Notes under the pieces: generated by a model | The model's database searches: none | What the model was told of the DNA's origin: nothing | Seen by the model: only the letters and a program-made list of their open reading frames with translations | Assembly (NCBI GenBank): GCA_015069365.1 | Contig: SVIT01000009.1 | Coordinates: forward strand, 1-35,274 | Length of the DNA: 35,274 nt | Source: Clostridiales bacterium | Lineage (GTDB): Bacteria; Bacillota; Clostridia; Christensenellales; Borkfalkiaceae | Reading direction: 5' to 3' | Part shown: piece by piece, positions 15,936 to 25,149 of the stretch | Layout of the letters: each line of letters starts with the position of its first letter | Numbering within the stretch: the first letter of the stretch is position 1 | Translations under genes and position numbers: made by a program

Positions 15936-17624
15936 ATGGAGAAAGAATTACTGGAATTATTATCCCTTTTCAATTATGAAGAGGCGGCGCGTTTCGTGGA
16001 AAAGTACCAACCAGCGGAGCTTGCCGAAATCATCACAAAATTACACGGCACAGACGAAGAAACTCTGTTGCCGTTTTGTTCTGCAATCGAGAGCGAACTG
16101 CTCGCCGATACCCTCGTTTTATTAGACGCAGATGTTCAGGAAACGATCCTTAGCGGTCTGCGCGATTACGAACTGGAAAAGGTCATGGACGAAATGTCCG
16201 TCGACGAAACGGTAGAGATCATTGAAGACATGCCCGAAGAGCTCGTCCGCCGTATTGCGGAGCTGGACGATATCATGATGTTGCTTAAAGACCGCAACTA
16301 CGCCGTCTTAAAGCCGCTGTTGGCGTCCATGAATGCCATTGACCTCGCCGAAGTCTTTGAAGAAACGGAAAACGACACCGATCTTTTGCTTCTTTTCCGT
16401 ATCCTGCCCAAAGACCTTGCGGCAGAGACCTTCATCGAAATGGACAGCGACGTCACAAAACGCCTTATCGACAAGCTGAACGACCGAGAATTAAAGGCAG
16501 TCATGGACGAACTGTTCCTGGACGATACGGTCGACCTTATCGAAGAAATGCCAGCGAGCGTGGTAAAACGTGTCTTGGCGCAAAGCGACCAAGAAACGCG
16601 CGCCTATATCAACGAACTGTTAAAATATCCCAAGGACAGCGCGGGCAGTATTATGACGATCGAGTTCGTCTCCCTGCGTCCCACTATGACGGTTGACGAC
16701 GCATTCGAGCGGATCCGCCGTACCGCCATTGATAAAGAAACGATCTACACCTGTTACGTAATCGACCCTACAAACAAGCTATTGGGGCTAGTCACTGCAA
16801 AAGATCTAATGCTTGCGCCGAAGACTGCGCTCATTGAAGAGATCATGAACGAAAACGTGATCTACGCCTACACAGAAGACGATAAGGAAGACGTCGCGAG
16901 AAAAATCTCTGATTACGGTTTCCTTGCCCTCCCCATTGTCGATCGGGAAATGCGCCTTGTCGGTATCGTAACCGTCGACGACGCAATGACCGTCTTGCAG
17001 GAAGAGAACACGGAAGATATCGCGAAGATGGCGGCTGTCACCCCTACGGAAAAGCCGTACCTTAAAACAAGTATCTGGCGTATCTGTCTCAACCGCCTGC
17101 CTTGGCTTTTAATACTGCTTGTATCTTCAACCTTTTCAGGCTTGATCATCTCCGCCAACGAAACGACCTTGAACATGCCCGTATACGGTATCATCTTAAC
17201 GGCATGTATGCCTATGCTGATGGGTACGGGCGGTAACGCAGGTTCGCAGGCATCCGCCATGATCATTCGAGGACTGGCGGTCAAAGAAGTTGAATTCGCA
17301 GACTTTTGGAGAGTTGTCTGGAAAGAAGTCCGTGTATCCATCCTACTCGGCGCAATGCTTTCCGTAGCATGCTTTATCAAACTGTTGGTGATTGATTCTT
17401 TGTACGCAGTAACCAATGGTATGTTGGTGGCACTGGTCATCTGTCTTTCAATGTTTGTAACAATTTTGTTTGCGAAGCTGATCGGGGCAATGCTCCCGTT
17501 GCTCGCAAAAAAATGTCGCCTTGACCCTGCGGTTGTCGCATCCCCTTTCATTACGACAATCGTAGACGTTCTTTCCTTGACCATCTACTGCGCATTCGCC
17601 GTTTGGTTCTTGGGCGCAGTATGA
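15936..17624 (+). CDS. mgtE: Magnesium transporter MgtE with duplicated N-terminal domain
   Basis: MgtE_N repeats, PKDSAGSIMT, CBS domains (YVIDPTNKLLGLVTAKDLM; LPIVDREMRLVGIVTVDDAM), MLMGTGGNAGSQAS, DPAVVASPFITTIVDVLSL. Confidence 0.95.
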   Translation: MEKELLELLSLFNYEEAARFVEKYQPAELAEIITKLHGTDEETLLPFCSAIESELLADTLVLLDADVQETILSGLRDYELEKVMDEMSVDETVEIIEDMPEELVRRIAELDDIMMLLKDRNYAVLKPLLASMNAIDLAEVFEETENDTDLLLLFRILPKDLAAETFIEMDSDVTKRLIDKLNDRELKAVMDELFLDDTVDLIEEMPASVVKRVLAQSDQETRAYINELLKYPKDSAGSIMTIEFVSLRPTMTVDDAFERIRRTAIDKETIYTCYVIDPTNKLLGLVTAKDLMLAPKTALIEEIMNENVIYAYTEDDKEDVARKISDYGFLALPIVDREMRLVGIVTVDDAMTVLQEENTEDIAKMAAVTPTEKPYLKTSIWRICLNRLPWLLILLVSSTFSGLIISANETTLNMPVYGIILTACMPMLMGTGGNAGSQASAMIIRGLAVKEVEFADFWRVVWKEVRVSILLGAMLSVACFIKLLVIDSLYAVTNGMLVALVICLSMFVTILFAKLIGAMLPLLAKKCRLDPAVVASPFITTIVDVLSLTIYCAFAVWFLGAV

Positions 17625-17628
17625 GAAT

Positions 17629-17770
17629 AGGTAATAAGTGAAAAGTGAATAAGTGCGGAAAAATTATAAAGCGGATTTGGAAAATTTCCAAATCCGCTTT
17701 TTTATCATACATTTTTGCTTTGCATGGATCCATCGCTACTTATTCACTTTTCACTTTTACTTGTTACTTA
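17629..17770. repeat. Inverted-repeat element flanking a bidirectional terminator
   Basis: AGTGAAAAGTGAATAAGT on the left and its reverse complement ACTTATTCACTTTTCACT on the right. Confidence 0.6.
17669..17706. terminator. Bidirectional intrinsic terminator
   Basis: AAAGCGGATTTGGAAA/TTTCCAAATCCGCTTTTTT perfect hairpin. Confidence 0.85.
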
Positions 17771-18662
17771 AAATAGACGCATACCTGCCCCCCTCGTCGG
17801 GCAAGATTACGACAATATTCTTATTAGCATTCTCCGCGCGGCTTGCAATTTCCTCCGCCGCCTTGACCGCCGCCCCTGAAGAAATGCCTACGTACAATCC
17901 CTCTTCTTTAAAAAGACGTTTTGCACGCTCGAAAGCGTCTTCGTCCGTGACTGTCAACACCTCATCATATACAGTCCTATCCAACACAGACGGAATAAAA
18001 TTCGCTCCGATCCCCTGAATCTTATGCGCCCCCGCTACCCCCTTGGATAACAGCGGTGAATAAGCAGGCTCAACCGCAACTACACGCGTTTTGGGATTCT
18101 TTTCTTTCAAATACCGACCTATACCCGTCAGCGTTCCGCCAGTGCCCACGCACGCCACAAGAATATCCACTTTTCCGTTGGTTTGATTGAAAATCTCTAC
18201 CGCCGTGCTTTCATAGTGCGCCCTCGCACATATAGGGTTGTTGAACTGATCCGCCAAAATGGAATTCGGGGTCTCCGCAAGCAATTTTTCCGCGCATTTT
18301 ACAGCGCCTGCCATACCCTCTTTAGCAGGAGTCAAAACAACTTCCGCACCATAGGACGCAATCAACGTTCTGCGTTCCACGGACATACTTTCGGGCATAA
18401 CGATCACCGCGCGATACCCACGCGCCTTGCAAACAAGCGCAAGCCCTATCCCCGTATTACCCGAGGTTGCCTCGATGACCGTGCCGCCCTCGCGCAAACG
18501 CCCCGTCCTTTCCGCGTCCTCAATAATCGCCAACGCCACTCTATCTTTAATCGAACCGCCGAGGTTCTCCCCCTCGACTTTCGCCCAGATCGCAGCGTGC
18601 GCCTGAATGCGCTCCTCCGTATTTTTCAGCCGTACAAGCGGCGTATTCCCGATTCCTTTCAA
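17757..18662 (-). CDS. cysK: Cysteine synthase
   Basis: GNTPLVRL, GGSIKDRVA (PLP Lys), EATSGNTGIGLA, GTGGTLTGIGRYLKE, GISSGAAV. Confidence 0.94.
   Translation of the reverse strand: MKGIGNTPLVRLKNTEERIQAHAAIWAKVEGENLGGSIKDRVALAIIEDAERTGRLREGGTVIEATSGNTGIGLALVCKARGYRAVIVMPESMSVERRTLIASYGAEVVLTPAKEGMAGAVKCAEKLLAETPNSILADQFNNPICARAHYESTAVEIFNQTNGKVDILVACVGTGGTLTGIGRYLKEKNPKTRVVAVEPAYSPLLSKGVAGAHKIQGIGANFIPSVLDRTVYDEVLTVTDEDAFERAKRLFKEEGLYVGISSGAAVKAAEEIASRAENANKNIVVILPDEGGRYASILSNK
17774..17796 (-). repeat. Oriented motif copy C (GAGGGGGGCAGGTATGCGTCTAT)
   Basis: Inside the 3' end of cysK, encodes EGGRYAS. Confidence 0.5.
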
Positions 18663-18665
18663 CGT

Positions 18666-19334
18666 TTACTCCTTGCAAAACTCAACAATTTCCAAAGGGG
18701 AATCCACAAAAATTTCTCCCCCGTGCGTTTCCAAAAAATCACGGTCGCGGAAACCCCAAGTCACGCAGATACAATCAACCCCTGCATTTTTCGCCGTCTG
18801 GATATCCACGTCAGAATCCCCAACGTACACAACCTTTTCTTTCTCCGCGCCCATGCGTTCGATTACAGCAAACAAAGAATCGGGCGCGGGCTTTTTACGT
18901 ATCCCTGCCTCCTCATTCTCCCCAACCGCTTCGCAAAGAAACCCGTCGAAGTATTCTTTAGCAAGCTGCTTTACCGCAAAATCCGCTTTGTTAGACAGCA
19001 CCGCCGTCTTTATTCCTCGGTTTTTGAGTTCGGTCAACAGCGGAATAATCCCCTCATAGGGGTGTGTATAGTCTGCGCAATGCGCTTTATAGTATGCTTT
19101 GAAAAACGCCAACAGTTCGGGAAAATGCAAAAAATCCGTATCCCCGACCGCTCGTTGCAACAACTTGACGATCCCATTCCCGACAAACCCACGCACCTCT
19201 TCTTTTGTTCGTGACGGGAGGGAAAATTCTGTCAGCGCCGCATTCGTTGCCGCCGTCAAATCATCCAGAGTATCCAATAATGTCCCGTCAAGGTCAAACA
19301 CGATAGTCTCGTACACGGTATGCCCGTTTCGCAT
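18666..19334 (-). CDS. HAD-family hydrolase, phosphoglycolate phosphatase-like
   Basis: VFDLDGTLLDT, AVLSNK, VVYVGDSDVDIQTAKNAG. Confidence 0.88.
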   Translation of the reverse strand: MRNGHTVYETIVFDLDGTLLDTLDDLTAATNAALTEFSLPSRTKEEVRGFVGNGIVKLLQRAVGDTDFLHFPELLAFFKAYYKAHCADYTHPYEGIIPLLTELKNRGIKTAVLSNKADFAVKQLAKEYFDGFLCEAVGENEEAGIRKKPAPDSLFAVIERMGAEKEKVVYVGDSDVDIQTAKNAGVDCICVTWGFRDRDFLETHGGEIFVDSPLEIVEFCKE

Positions 19335-19981
19335 TACAGCACCGCCTTAATCGCCTGTACCGCTTCGGTGCGGTTTTCGCAATTCAGCTTTATGTAAATG
19401 GACGAAACGTAGTTTCTCGTCGTGCCCTCCGAAAGGCGCAACGCAGAAGAAATCTGACGGTTGGTAAACCCCTCGTAGATCATCAGCGCAATTTCCACCT
19501 CTCTGTCCGACATTGCAAATGCACGCATCAATTTAATCTCTCTATCCGTCGCTACGTTCTTCGCCGCGTCGGTGATACGTTTCGCAATCTTTGAAGGGAG
19601 AATGGTATCCCCCTCGTACGCATTTTTGATTGCGCGGATCAAAGCGTCCCCGCCGATATCCTTTAAAAGATACCCGCTAGCGCCGTTGTTGATCGCATTT
19701 AAGATATAATCACTATCGTCAAACGTTGTCAAAATCAACACTTTGACGTAAGGATACTCCGTCTTGATACGGCTGGTCGCCACCACGCCGTTCATGTTCG
19801 GCATACGGATATCCAAAAGGACAACGTCAGGTTTTTCCTGAGGAATCTTTTCAAGTGCCTCAAACCCGTCATTTGCCGTGCCAACAACGTTTAAATCCTC
19901 ATCCATCTGCAAGATCAACGCAAGTTCATCCGCCAGTTCCTTTTGATCGTCTACCACCAAAACTCTTATTTTTCTCGCCAT
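19334..19981 (-). CDS. Response regulator, NarL/LuxR family
   Basis: VLVVDDQ, DVVLLDIRMPNMNG, TTFDD, LLKD, C-terminal HTH MSDREVEIALMIYEGFTNRQISSALRLSEGTTRNYVSSIYIKL. Confidence 0.95.
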   Translation of the reverse strand: MARKIRVLVVDDQKELADELALILQMDEDLNVVGTANDGFEALEKIPQEKPDVVLLDIRMPNMNGVVATSRIKTEYPYVKVLILTTFDDSDYILNAINNGASGYLLKDIGGDALIRAIKNAYEGDTILPSKIAKRITDAAKNVATDREIKLMRAFAMSDREVEIALMIYEGFTNRQISSALRLSEGTTRNYVSSIYIKLNCENRTEAVQAIKAVL

Positions 19982-19983
19982 AA

Positions 19984-21279
19984 TTATCCCTCCTTATCAA
20001 GTGGCAATATCATTCTAATTTCAAACCCCTCGCCCTCTTCCGACTCAAAAAAAATCTCACCACCGAAAGATTTTACCCGTTCACGCATGGTCGTCAAGCC
20101 ATAGCCCGCCGCCAATGCTTTTCCGTTTAAACCCTTGCCGTTATCGGACAGTAAGAACCGTATTCTTCCGTCAATAATTTTCAGTTCAAACCAGAACGCC
20201 GACGCGCCGCCGTGGCGCAAGCCGTTGGAAATTCCCTCTTTTAACGTATTACATATAAAACGGGATTTCGCCGTAGAAACTGTCAGATCCTCTATCGCAG
20301 AACGGATACATATACCCGTGCCGTCCGTCGATTCGTGAATAACCCCTTCCAACGCCGTTTTCAACCCCTTTTCTTCTTTCGCACCCGACAAGACGTGTAC
20401 GCTCTCGCGCAATTCTTCCAAGGCATGTTTCGCCTGCAAATTTGCTGCGATGATCTTGCTTTTCGCCTCTTCAGGCTGTTTCTCGATCAGGCGTTTCGCC
20501 GCCTCCGTCTGCATGATTACCGTCGTCAGCGAATGCCCTGCCGTATCGTGGATTTCCTTTGCAATCCTCTGTCTTTCTTCCAGCGCGGTGACTTCTGCAA
20601 CGACCGAATACGCCTTTTCCAATTCTTGCTTATTCTCGCTAAGCTCTTTCAAAACAGCGTTTAATTGCATATACTGACGATAGAACCCCAACCCAATCTG
20701 CACAAACAGGAAATGGGTACAAAGTGCCAACAACGCCCCAAACGTTTTACGCAAAATTTCCATCGTGCGGATATCGGAGACATCTTTCCATATTTGCACC
20801 TGCAACATATAACAGATCAAATACAGCGGGATCGCTACGGCAAACATCCACAGCGACGATTTAAAATCCGGTGCACTGAAATAAAATTGCGTCAAAACCA
20901 GCATGTACAAAATCAGCGAATACGTGCCCTCCGTAAAGGCAAGGAAACTGCACGCCGCCACCACTTCGATAATATAGATTGTCCAACGGTTGCTCTCCGT
21001 TTGCGTTACAAAATTTTTCGCAACTTCAACGATTATCAAAGTCGCAACCAAACCCATAAGCGCAACGAACGTCGCCCAGTCCTGACGGTCAATCGATAAT
21101 TCCAAGTGCTGTAAAACGATTAAGAGTTCCACAAACACAATAAGAGAGAACAGCACCCATTTTCCAAAACGCAAAAACTGACTTTCGTTGGAAAAATCAT
21201 ATTTCCCCAAAATACGGATAAACCGAGGGTGTTCTCTATCCGACGTACGCTTTTCCGTATCTCTACGTTTGTCTTTCAT
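19984..21279 (-). CDS. Membrane sensor histidine kinase (HisKA_3/NarX type)
   Basis: EERQRIAKEIHDTAGHSLTTVIMQ; LKEGISNGLRHGGAS; LLSDNGKGL; GYGLTTMRERVKSFGG; multiple N-terminal TM segments. Confidence 0.94.
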   Translation of the reverse strand: MKDKRRDTEKRTSDREHPRFIRILGKYDFSNESQFLRFGKWVLFSLIVFVELLIVLQHLELSIDRQDWATFVALMGLVATLIIVEVAKNFVTQTESNRWTIYIIEVVAACSFLAFTEGTYSLILYMLVLTQFYFSAPDFKSSLWMFAVAIPLYLICYMLQVQIWKDVSDIRTMEILRKTFGALLALCTHFLFVQIGLGFYRQYMQLNAVLKELSENKQELEKAYSVVAEVTALEERQRIAKEIHDTAGHSLTTVIMQTEAAKRLIEKQPEEAKSKIIAANLQAKHALEELRESVHVLSGAKEEKGLKTALEGVIHESTDGTGICIRSAIEDLTVSTAKSRFICNTLKEGISNGLRHGGASAFWFELKIIDGRIRFLLSDNGKGLNGKALAAGYGLTTMRERVKSFGGEIFFESEEGEGFEIRMILPLDKEG

Positions 21280-21292
21280 AATTACCTCTCCA

Positions 21293-21997
21293 TTATTCCG
21301 CGGGCGTGAAATTCCCGATGGAATATTGCTTGCTAATTGATTGCATGCGGTCGCTTAAATAATAGCTATATACCCCATTCGGCGCATAGATCACGTGATC
21401 GCACAAAAGACGGTTGTGCATACTACAAAGCACCTGACAGTTCTTCGTCATCGTATCATCCGCTTCGGACGGGAACGCCTCTCCGCAAGGATGGTTGTGG
21501 ACCATGACGACGCCGGACGCGTCGCGGGTCAATAAAAACGCCGAAATTTCCTCGGGAATTACTTTGACCGAATACAAATCCTCAACCGAAAAACGTTTCT
21601 TGGCAATTACTCTGCCATCGCCGTCCAAAAGGTACAGATCCAAAACCTCTACCTCCACGTCCTTATACACATCGTTGACGAAAGCCAAGAACCCGCGGTG
21701 TTCGAATTTCCCGTAATAACGTTTCTCTTCCTGCGCATGGAAATTTTTATAGAAATGTCCGATTGTGTGCAGATAGGAAGCAACGCTTTCACCTACCCCT
21801 TTCACCGCTTCCAAATCTTCCACGGACGCCGAAAATACACCCTGCACCGACCCAAAACGCAAAATCAAAGCGTGCGCGATCTCGTTGGTGTTCCGTCTGG
21901 GGATTGCGTTGAAGAGCAGCAGCTCTAACCATTCGTGTTCCGCCAGCTCACCCTTTTCCGCTTTTTGCCGTATGCGCATGCGGTGTCCTTCGTGCAT
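21293..21997 (-). CDS. radC: RadC/JAB-domain protein
   Basis: MVHNHPCGEAFPSEADD JAMM motif; N-terminal HhH region VEDLEAVKGVGESVASYL. Confidence 0.88.
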   Translation of the reverse strand: MHEGHRMRIRQKAEKGELAEHEWLELLLFNAIPRRNTNEIAHALILRFGSVQGVFSASVEDLEAVKGVGESVASYLHTIGHFYKNFHAQEEKRYYGKFEHRGFLAFVNDVYKDVEVEVLDLYLLDGDGRVIAKKRFSVEDLYSVKVIPEEISAFLLTRDASGVVMVHNHPCGEAFPSEADDTMTKNCQVLCSMHNRLLCDHVIYAPNGVYSYYLSDRMQSISKQYSIGNFTPAE

Positions 21998-22211
21998 AGA
22001 ATTTCCCTTCCTTTTTTCCGCTATGCGGAAAATTCTTGTTTCTCTTACACGTATTGTAGCATACTTTTATGAAAATGTCAAAGAGTGCCACAATAAAAAT
22101 TATTTTTTTGCTTGTCCCCCTTTATTTTGTTTACCAAACGCAAAAAAATGTGTATAATAATAGTGTAACTATTCCCCTTTGGGGGATACAATATCGATCG
22201 AGGATTAAAAA

Positions 22212-23774
22212 ATGATGACAAAAAGCGTAATGGAAAACTATTTTGACCAAATCGTCGAAGCTACTGCAAAGATTTTGACCTATGATTCTTCCATGAAAGA
22301 GGCTGTAGAAAACTGTCCCTTTGGCAAGGAAACCGCAGAATGTTTGGAATACTTCCTCAACCTTGCGGCGGAAATGGGATTCGAAACGCATAATTACGAT
22401 AACTACGTCGGCGAAGTCGTTTTCGGCGAGGGAAAAGAATTTGCCATTCTCGCTCATCTCGACGTCGTACCCGCAGGCAGCGGTTGGAATTATCCTCCCT
22501 TCGGCGGCGTCATCAACGACGACGTTTCCGCAGGCGGTGTAACGGGCACGAAAATTTGGGGCCGCGGCGCAATGGACGATAAAACGCCTGCAATCGTATG
22601 CTTATACGCAATGAAAGCCTTGAAAGATCAAGAGATTCAGCCCACCAGAAAAATTAAACTGATTGTCGGCTGCAACGAGGAATCGGGCTGGAGATGTATC
22701 GAACATTACAACAAAGTCGCAACAATGCCCGAAGAAGGTTTCACCCCCGACGCGAACTTCCCCGTGATCTATGCAGAGAAAGGAATTTTGCATTTCACTG
22801 CAGAATTTCCTTTAAACGATGCACCCATGTCTGCGTTGAAAGGCGGTGAACGCGTAAATATGGTCTGCGACGGCGTCGAGGCTTTCTTAACGAGAAACGC
22901 CGCAAGCCATCTTTCCCATTATGAAAACCCTATCGACGGAACACGTCTTTCTTATGACAATACCACCAACTTGCTTCGCGCGTACGGAAAATCGGCCCAC
23001 GGCTCTACTCCCGAATGCGGTGCAAACGCTTTGCAGGCGGTATTGAAATTCTTCTCCACTTTCCACGAGGGTTGCAAGAAAGCCTACGAACTTCTCTTTG
23101 ACGACGTAACTGGGCTCAAGGCATTGGAAGACGAAACGGGAAAACTGACCATGTCGCCCGATGTCGCGTTCTTTAAAGACGGCGTGTTAAAAATCACCAC
23201 CGACATCCGCTTCCCCTCCACCTATCCTTTGGAAACGATCACGAAAAAGCTGGATTCTTTCGGGGTTAATTATACGATTGACAACTATCAAGCCCCCTTA
23301 TACAACGACCCCAACGGCAAGTTAATCTCGACCCTGGTAGGGGTGTATAATGAAATCACGGGCAAAAACGAAAGCCCGATCGCCATCGGCGGAGGCACCT
23401 ATGCGCGCGCATTAAAATGCGGTTGCGCTTTCGGTCCTGAGGTTTGCGGCGAAGAAGCGACCATTCATCAAGCGAACGAGTACGTAACGTTCGATCGTAT
23501 TCGTCTGATGAGCGAAGTGTACTACAATGCAATCAAAGCGATTTGCGTCACCGACAAAGAACCCAACGACGAACCGAGCGATCCCTCCAAGAAAAAGATC
23601 CGTATCGCGATCAAAAAGATTAGAATCCGCAAAGTTGAACGCCCCGAATGTATCACGGAGGAAACGAACGTTGCCCCCATTGCTGAGGAACAAACGGAAA
23701 GGGTTGTCGTTCCCGTAGAACGGGAAGAAGAAACAGCAAAAACCGAGAAGAATCTGGTTGCGGTTGCTCTGTAA
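22212..23774 (+). CDS. pepV: M20-family dipeptidase (PepV/Sapep-like) with basic/acidic C-terminal extension
   Basis: FAILAHLDVVPAGSGW, GRGAMDDKTPAIVCLYAMKAL, VGCNEESGWRCIEHY, GGGTYARAL; tail KKKIRIAIKKIRIRKVERPE...REEETAKTEK. Confidence 0.9.
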   Translation: MMTKSVMENYFDQIVEATAKILTYDSSMKEAVENCPFGKETAECLEYFLNLAAEMGFETHNYDNYVGEVVFGEGKEFAILAHLDVVPAGSGWNYPPFGGVINDDVSAGGVTGTKIWGRGAMDDKTPAIVCLYAMKALKDQEIQPTRKIKLIVGCNEESGWRCIEHYNKVATMPEEGFTPDANFPVIYAEKGILHFTAEFPLNDAPMSALKGGERVNMVCDGVEAFLTRNAASHLSHYENPIDGTRLSYDNTTNLLRAYGKSAHGSTPECGANALQAVLKFFSTFHEGCKKAYELLFDDVTGLKALEDETGKLTMSPDVAFFKDGVLKITTDIRFPSTYPLETITKKLDSFGVNYTIDNYQAPLYNDPNGKLISTLVGVYNEITGKNESPIAIGGGTYARALKCGCAFGPEVCGEEATIHQANEYVTFDRIRLMSEVYYNAIKAICVTDKEPNDEPSDPSKKKIRIAIKKIRIRKVERPECITEETNVAPIAEEQTERVVVPVEREEETAKTEKNLVAVAL

Positions 23775-23788
23775 TTGAATCAATAGTA

Positions 23789-23824
23789 AAAGCGTTTCAC
23801 CCGATAAAGGCGAAACGCTTTTTT
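23789..23824. terminator. Bidirectional terminator between pepV and TetR gene
   Basis: AAGCGTTTC-ACCCGATAAAGGC-GAAACGCTTTTTT. Confidence 0.8.
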
Positions 23825-23827
23825 ATA

Positions 23828-24400
23828 TTAAAGATTAAAGAAGTATCTTGGTAAACCGCCCGTCACGAGCCGCGACAAATCGTCGGTGAAGTCTGCCAAC
23901 GATTGTTTCCTATCCGAGTTAAACCAGTACTGATACGCCGCGAACATTCCCGCAGCGATATACTCTGTCGCCAAATCAATTTTCTCCAGGGAAACAAAGC
24001 TATTTTTACCTAGTACCTGGCGAATACAAGACTGTAACTCCACCACGATTTTTGCAGTCAATCGAGAGTTGCCGTTTATTTTCATCAACAGCGCAGCCAG
24101 TTCAAAATTCTCCTCGATAAGCAAACGAATCCCAGTAAACACCTCTTTCGTTTCCGTACTCCCATACACGAAAGTTTCCGCGGCTTTATGTAATCTGAAC
24201 ACCAGCTCATTTTCAATCTCGTCCAAGATCTCGTAGATGCCGTTATAGTAGTTATACACTGTTTTTCTATCAACGTCCGCCCCGTCCGCGATTTCTTTGA
24301 TCGTGATTTTATCAATTTCTTTCTCGCTGAGCAATTTAATGAACGAATTCCGAATCGCTTTACGGGTCCGCACCACTCTTCTGTCTTGTTTTTTTTCCAT
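23828..24400 (-). CDS. TetR/AcrR-family transcriptional regulator
   Basis: TRKAIRNSFIKLLSEKEIDKITIKEIADGADVDRKTVYNYYNGIYEILDEIE. Confidence 0.9.
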   Translation of the reverse strand: MEKKQDRRVVRTRKAIRNSFIKLLSEKEIDKITIKEIADGADVDRKTVYNYYNGIYEILDEIENELVFRLHKAAETFVYGSTETKEVFTGIRLLIEENFELAALLMKINGNSRLTAKIVVELQSCIRQVLGKNSFVSLEKIDLATEYIAAGMFAAYQYWFNSDRKQSLADFTDDLSRLVTGGLPRYFFNL

Positions 24401-24413
24401 CTTTGCCCCTTAT

Positions 24414-24427
24414 ACCACACGTGTGGT
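24414..24427. promoter_or_regulatory. Candidate TetR operator, perfect palindrome ACCACACGTGTGGT
   Basis: 14-bp perfect palindrome 14 nt upstream of the TetR start; related TACCAC half sites at about 24450 and 24481. Confidence 0.5.
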
Positions 24428-24550
24428 TTTTTCTCTTTTGCATGATTATACCACAAATGAGAAAAAATTCGCAAGCATGTTTTACCACATTTTAAAATTT
24501 AAATGTAGGATTTTACAAAAAATTAAGCCAGAACGTGGCATTTCGCTCCA

Positions 24551-24858
24551 TTACCAAGGGTCAAGGGTTGGCGAAAGGTAAGGGGTCAAGGGACGTGGTC
24601 CCTTGCAGTGTGCAGAGGCGGAGCCTTTGCGACTCCGCGTCAGCGGTTGCCCGAGAGCGCAAAAAACGGACTCTTAAAAGCAAGCGACAGCTTGCGCCAC
24701 TACCGCCCTTGGCGGTTCCACACCGCTATGCGGTGTATAACGCAAAACTGCGTTTTGCTTTTATAGGTACACTTTATGGGCTCTGCCCATACCCGTAAGG
24801 GCTGCTCGCCCTTAACCTCGCAAGGGACAATGCCCCTCGACCCCCTTACCCTTAGTCC
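24551..24858. repeat. MITE-like hairpin-rich element, copy 1
   Basis: Ends TACCAAGGGTCAAGGG... / ...CCCCCTTACCCTTA; internal small hairpins; internal block 24674-24828 repeated in copy 2. Confidence 0.6.
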
Positions 24859-24861
24859 TCT

Positions 24862-25118
24862 TTACCAAGGGTCAAGGGACGTGGTCCCTTGTCGGGGAGG
24901 TTGAGGGGCGGAGAGCCCCTCGCAACCATACCCAGTTAAAAGCAAGCGACAGCTTGCGCCACTACCGCCCTTGGGCGGTTCCACACCGCTATGCGGTGTA
25001 TAACGCAAAACTGCGTTTTGCTTTTATTGGGTACGCTTTATGGGCTCTGCCCATACCCGTAAGGGCTACTCGCCCTTAACCTCGCAAGGGACCACGTCCC
25101 TTGACCCCTTATCCTTAG
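24862..25118. repeat. MITE-like hairpin-rich element, copy 2
   Basis: Left TTACCAAGGGTCAAGGGACGTGGTCCCTTG, right CAAGGGACCACGTCCCTTGACCCCTTATCC (inverted); block 24936-25091 nearly identical to 24674-24828. Confidence 0.65.
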
Positions 25119-25149
25119 CACCTTGAACACTTTCCGATTTTTATATAAA

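Noticed and set aside
18183-19214. 343-aa + strand ORF
   Set aside because: Antisense to cysK and the HAD phosphatase; His/Arg-rich composition typical of reverse-frame translation.
24535-24798. 87-aa + strand ORF in the hairpin repeats
   Set aside because: Lies within the MITE-like repeat; composition driven by hairpins.
24551-25118. CRISPR array
   Set aside because: Repeats are two copies of a hairpin mosaic of about 155 bp, not short regular direct repeats with unique spacers; no cas genes nearby.
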